From contig OY755237.1 in the NCBI GenBank assembly GCA_963576725.1, positions 59,511,873 through 59,575,872 of the forward strand: a DNA stretch of 64,000 nt, written 5' to 3'. Positions 48,401 through 54,400 of the stretch are shown here, piece by piece; the first letter of the stretch is position 1; each line of letters begins with the position of its first letter. A program made the position numbers and the translations under genes. The notes under the pieces are model-generated. The model saw nothing but the letters and a program-made list of their open reading frames with translations. It ran no database searches and was not told where the DNA came from. This stretch comes from Azorinus chamasolen. Taxonomy: Eukaryota > Mollusca > Bivalvia > Cardiida > Solecurtidae.

Positions 48401-51400
48401 TCCGTCCTCAAAATCTTTCCTCAAAGATTTCTTGGCTTGTGTAAGCTGGAATGATTTGATATTTGGTCTGAAGCATAATCATAGTGAGTTGTACCGTGTC
48501 TCCCCTTTTCAGGTCTGTCGTTCATCTACTTCCTGTTTGCCAGCTAGGGCATCCGTGTCCCATGGACACATTTTCTTTTATTCAACTTTACAATCCATTT
48601 AATATAAGATTTTAAGAAACTTTTAAATGATAATCAGTGCAGACTCTGACAAGATGGCTCCTGTAGAAGCCCTCTGATCTTGATCTGCACTATTTTTATA
48701 CCCCCCTTTTGAAAAAATGGGGGTATATTGCTTTGCACATGTCGGTCGGTCGGTCGGTAGGTCGGTCGGTCGGTCGGTCGGTCGGTCTGTCGGTCGGTCG
48801 GTAGATCGATGGTTTCCGAACGATAACTAATAAACGACTTGGCCTAGAATCTTCAAACTTGCTGTGGTGGTTGGTCATGACAAGCAGATGACCCCTATTG
48901 TTTTTGAGGTCACTAGGTCAAAGGTCAAGGTCACCATGACCTAAAATGGTGAAATAGTTTCCGATCAATAACTGCTCAAGGGTTTGGCTTGGGATCTTCA
49001 AACTTGCTGTGGTGGTTGGTCATGACTACTACATGACCCCTATTGATTTTGAGGTCACTAGGTCAAAGGTCAAGGTCACCATGACCTTAAATGGTTAAAT
49101 GGTTTCCGATCAATAACTGCTCAAGGGTTCAGCTTAGAATCTTCTAACTTGCTGTGGTAGTTGGTCATGACCACTGGATGACCCCTATTTATTTTGAGGT
49201 CACTAGGTCAAAGGTCAAGGTCACCATGACCTTAACTGGTAAAATGGTTTCTGATCAATAACTGCTCAAGGGTTTGGCTTAGGATCTTCAAATTTGCTTA
49301 GGTGGTTGGTCATGACAACTAGATTAGTCCTATAGTTTTTTAGGTCACTAGGTCAAAGGTCAAGGTCACCATGACCTTAAAGGGTGAAATGGTTTGCGAT
49401 CGATAACTGCTCAAGGGTTTGGCCTAGGATCTTCAAATTTGCTGTGGTGGTTGGTAATGACCACTAGATGACCCCTATTGCTTTTTAGGTCACTAGGTCA
49501 AAGGTCAAGGTCACCATGCTCTTAAATGGTCAAATGGTTTCCGATCAATAACTGTTCAAGGGTTTGGCTTAGAATCTTCAAACTTGCTGCTGTAGTTGGT
49601 CATGACAACTGGATGGCCCCTATTGTATTTGAGGTCACTAGGTCAAAGGTCAAGGTCACCATGACCTTAACTTGTAAAATGGTTTCTGATCAATAACTGC
49701 TCAAGGGTTTGGCTTAGGATCTTCAAATTTGCTTAGGTGGTTGGTCATGACAACTAGATGAGCCCTATTGTTTTTTAGGGCACTAGGTCAAAGGTCAAGG
49801 TCACCATGACCTTAACTGGTGAAATGGTTTGCGATCAATAACTGCTCAAGGGTTTGGTTTAGGATCTTCAAACTTGCTGTGGTGGTTGGTTGTGACCACT
49901 TGATGACCCCTAAAGTTGTTGAGGTCACTAGGTCAAAGGTCAAGGTCACCATGACTTTAACTGGTGAAATGGTTTGCGATTAATAACTGCTCAAGGGTTT
50001 GGCTTAGGATCTTCAAACTTGCTGAGGTGGTTGGTCATGACAACTAGATGACCCCTATTGATTTTGAGGTCACTAGGTTAAAGATCAAGGTCATCATGAC
50101 CTTAACTGATGAAATGGTTTCCAATTAATAACTGCTCAATGGTTTGGTTCGGGATCTTCAAACTTGCTGTGGTTGTTGGTTGTGACCACTTGATGACCCT
50201 TAAAGTTGTTGAGGTCACTAGGTCAAAGGTCAAGGTCACCATGACCTTAATATGTGAAATGTTTTCAGATCAATAAATGATCAAAGGTCAGGGGGTCGGG
50301 GGTATACATGTTTTACAAACATCTCTTGTTAAATGTCAGTTGACCCATTTTTCACATTCAAACAGTGAACTAAGAGCTGTATTGAGAGGATGGCTAGCTA
50401 ATAACTTCCTTATAAACATGATATAGTTCTGAAATAATGATTAAATGCATCATTAACCCTAAATTAAGTCTCTTATAAGAACTTCCTTTACCATATACTT
50501 AGTGAATATTCATGTAAGAAATAATGACAGCAAAAACTATAGAGTAAGATAATTTTTAGCTCCACTTTTTCAAAAAGTGGAGCTATTGTCATGACCCTCT
50601 CGTCGGCGTCGGTGTCGGCGTTGGTTAACCTTTTTGTTAAGGTCCTTTTCTCAGAAACCATCAAAGATATTTGGTATGTATGTTTACTATCACAAGGGAA
50701 ACCCATTTCACAAGGGTAGGTAACCCTAAAATTAATTTTGCCATAGTTATGCCCCTTTATCGACTTAGAATTTTCATTGTTGGTTAAGTTTTATGTTCAG
50801 GTCCATGTCTCAGAAACTGTCAAAGATATTTGGTTCATCTTTGGTATACATATTAACTATTACAAGGGGGACCCATTTCACAACGGTAGGTAACCCTAAA
50901 ATTAATTTTGTTGTTGTTATCTCCCCTTTCTGACTTAGACTTCCACTACACTATCCAGCACTAAAGAATGTGGAGCGCGCTGTCTGCGGACAGCTCTTGT
51001 TTAAGCAAGAGAGCAGACTGTGATCAAATGGCTCCTACAGGAGCTGTCTAATCGGAGTCTACTCTATTTGCAAAGGTGTGAAACATGTATATATGGAGTG
51101 AAGGGTTAAGCGTTTTATTTTTACATTTACAGTTTAAAAGAATATGAAGAATAGAATGGAGATACATCATTCTAGATATATTTCAATAGCTGTTTCATAA
51201 GTGTTGTGATTTTTCAGCGGGCGCGCCAGTGACATCTCAGAGTGACCGCTCCAGCCACTCAGATGTGACCACTCAGCCCAAAGTCCCAGTGGCAGATACA
51301 CCTATGTCATTTGCAGGTAAACTTTAACTGTGACTTTTACCTTGACATGTAATGAAAAATATCTGAATAAAACATAATGAATAAAAGTTATGATTCTTTT

Positions 51401-54400
51401 GCCTGTACTGGAGCTTATTTCTCTTTAACACAGGATCATTTGGTATAGGGGGAAACTAGAGTCAGATCTATTATAATTGAGTGTATATATTGATGACCTT
51501 GCATTTTCCATCAAGGGGCTTTTGATGACCTTGCATTTTTCAGCAAGGGGCTTTTGATCACTTGGTCATTTTGAGGCCAAGGGGCTTTTGATCAAGGGGC
51601 TTTTGAGCGTCCCCCATTATAATTTCATAAGCACACAGAGCTGACCCTGATTTGCCATGAGCCATCTGTTCTGGGTCTATTCTGTCTGCTAAGATGTGAA
51701 AAGGCATTTATTGCAAATAGGTCAAAATGAACTCACAAGACACAAGCTAAGATTAAATACCCGATTTAATTTGAGAAGTGGATTACATGGAAAGTCAGTG
51801 TGGCGGATTGGTCGCGTTCGCTGGCGGAAAACCCCATGTAGACCTATGCACTGTGCTAGCTGCAACTAACTCGACTCATAACCGTTGAAGATCAAAACAG
51901 GCGTGGCAGCCACCACGCACTCCCTACAACCCCAACAGCCATTGGGGAAGGAAGACCATGATCTTCAAACCCAACCTACACCACTCACACAGTACAAACT
52001 TGTGAGAGGGTTTAGAAGCCAAGCCACCCACCGAACAGTACATACATATTCAGCAGAATGGTCGACTCAAGCATGTGTATCGGTCGCAAGCTAGCACAAA
52101 TCCCAAACTATATAGTGCAGCAGACAAAAACATTCATGAATAACTGGGCTTCCACGGAATTTTCCGCCACACGAACTTGTTCGCCCCAAAATTCCGCCAT
52201 ATACCTTATCAACAAAATTCTTTGAAACTTTAGAGCATCACAAACAATCGACATCTGATGTTATATGAAATGGCCATCCATAAAAGTTACCAAATGACAG
52301 GAGAGTTATTTAAATGTTACGTCTTTTTCTCTATTTTCTTGTACGGAATACTGGTATTGCCTCAGAAAACCCATGGTATTGATGCAGAAAAAGCAAAAGT
52401 AGTTTCCGATTAATTCAAAGGTCAACTCTCATTTTGTTCACAAGCTCACACCTTTAAATTGTCATAAGTTATGTAAAACCCAAATGGATGATCAAATCGG
52501 ACCAAAGCATGCCTCCTTTGCCAATCCATTTTACCTTTGAAATTGCATCACAGCCCAAGTTCGTGCTCATACCTTGAAACTGTATTCTCTAATCGGTCAA
52601 TATAGGAGTTGCCTAGGACCCAACATCTGAAATTGGACTTGGCACAAAGGTAATGCATGTCGATTGATATGCCAGAAATATGCACATCTGTGTATGTAAA
52701 AACATCAACAGTTTAAATAGAATAATGTGAAGTGTTTATCTTTCCCCATACTACAATTTTTTCACTAAACGAAATTATCCATTTCAAATCTTGTGACTAT
52801 ACCATCAATATTCTTCAAACGTTCAGCATGTGGTATATTTGTTGTTCTTTTATTTACTGATTAATTGTTATTTTTATTTGCTCCGTTTGACAGAAAATAG
52901 CTATAGAGCTAATATTATTATGTTTACAGAACCGACTATATAAAGCTTCTCGTATCTTGTAAGTGTTGTGCATAAATACGAACATAGCTCCTGAAGGCAT
53001 TTGAAGATCATCTGCCCATTCCTTTTATCGTGTCATAAGGAGTGCCTTGCCTAGCAAGCCAGGTGGTTACCTCTATAATAAAGGAATGTGAATTTTAAGA
53101 AGTTGATGGAATGGGCAGGCCAAATAGATACCTAGCCAATGGGGACCCATCCCTACTACACCGCAAATGGTCAGGCACGACTGGCTTTGCACCTTTAATA
53201 AAACTTTAACCGGACATGCCACTGATGTGGCAGGGTGCATTTTTCTCAATACCCCATGAACCTGATTAATTTTGGATTTTCTAAGATGTACACGAAGTGC
53301 TGTGAATTTTCCTACGACAGAGACAAAATGATTATCAGTTTTGTAAATGTCTATTGGGCCCTGTCCAAACTGGCTCTCCTGTCCTAATAAGCAATTTTTA
53401 AAGTGTGTCATACAGGATTGGAAAACGCAGATGTTTTATAAGGATTTGTGCGACAATTACCTCCCAACAGTTTCTGGCATCGGAGATCTTATTCTGCATA
53501 CAAAGCCAGACCGATATATATTTTGATGCAGATTTAGAAGAGTAACCCTGTTGATGAAATGACCCAATCAAATATTGAAAGTGTGATATTGGGACTGGCC
53601 AAGACTCCGGAGGCCATTCTCCGACTGGAATTTATTATAAATTCTTACTACGAATTAGTGCCTTAAAGTTAACGACTTGAGTGTTGGGTGATGCACTAGC
53701 CTTTAGCAAGCCTGATACCCCTTAATTAAGATGTTTGAAAGCTGGAGCAGCATAACCCTCATGTGCTCGACCCATAAATCTTGACATCTGCAAACGAGAT
53801 AAACTGCCAACCTGTGAATGTCAATATTCAGCCCTGAAGATTATGTTTAATTTGAAGCAGTGGAGAGTGAATGAAAATTGTACCATAACCAACGCTTCCT
53901 CAGACTTGCTTGTCTGGCCGATTGCTATAGCAACTACTGCTTGATTGTCATACTTAAAAAGAACCTTTCTGTTTTGTTATCTATCACCCCAGATGTGGAC
54001 TAGAACTAGGATAGGGTGGCAGTTGACTAGGGGTGGTCCTTTCCAAAGATCTATGTGAATCGTGGTTTGGGGCTTGAGATACTACTTGTCGTTACCTACC
54101 CGAATGTCTGAAATGTGATGAATGTGGTTAATTGGATTGACGTGATAAATGGTGTATTTTTATTTATTATTTTTAACGTGAATTTATCATTGGTTATTAA
54201 TTGTAGGGATGGAGAATCGGACCAAAATCATAATCGATTATCGAACTGAATTGGAACGTATATTATCGAGTAAAAATCAAAAATTAATTGAAAATACTTT
54301 AAGAGATTCTATGCATGCATATATAGCTTGATGTAACAAGCTAATACCTAACTATGTAAGAGTTGGGCATGAAAATTGCTTTTAAGACAAACATCATGTT

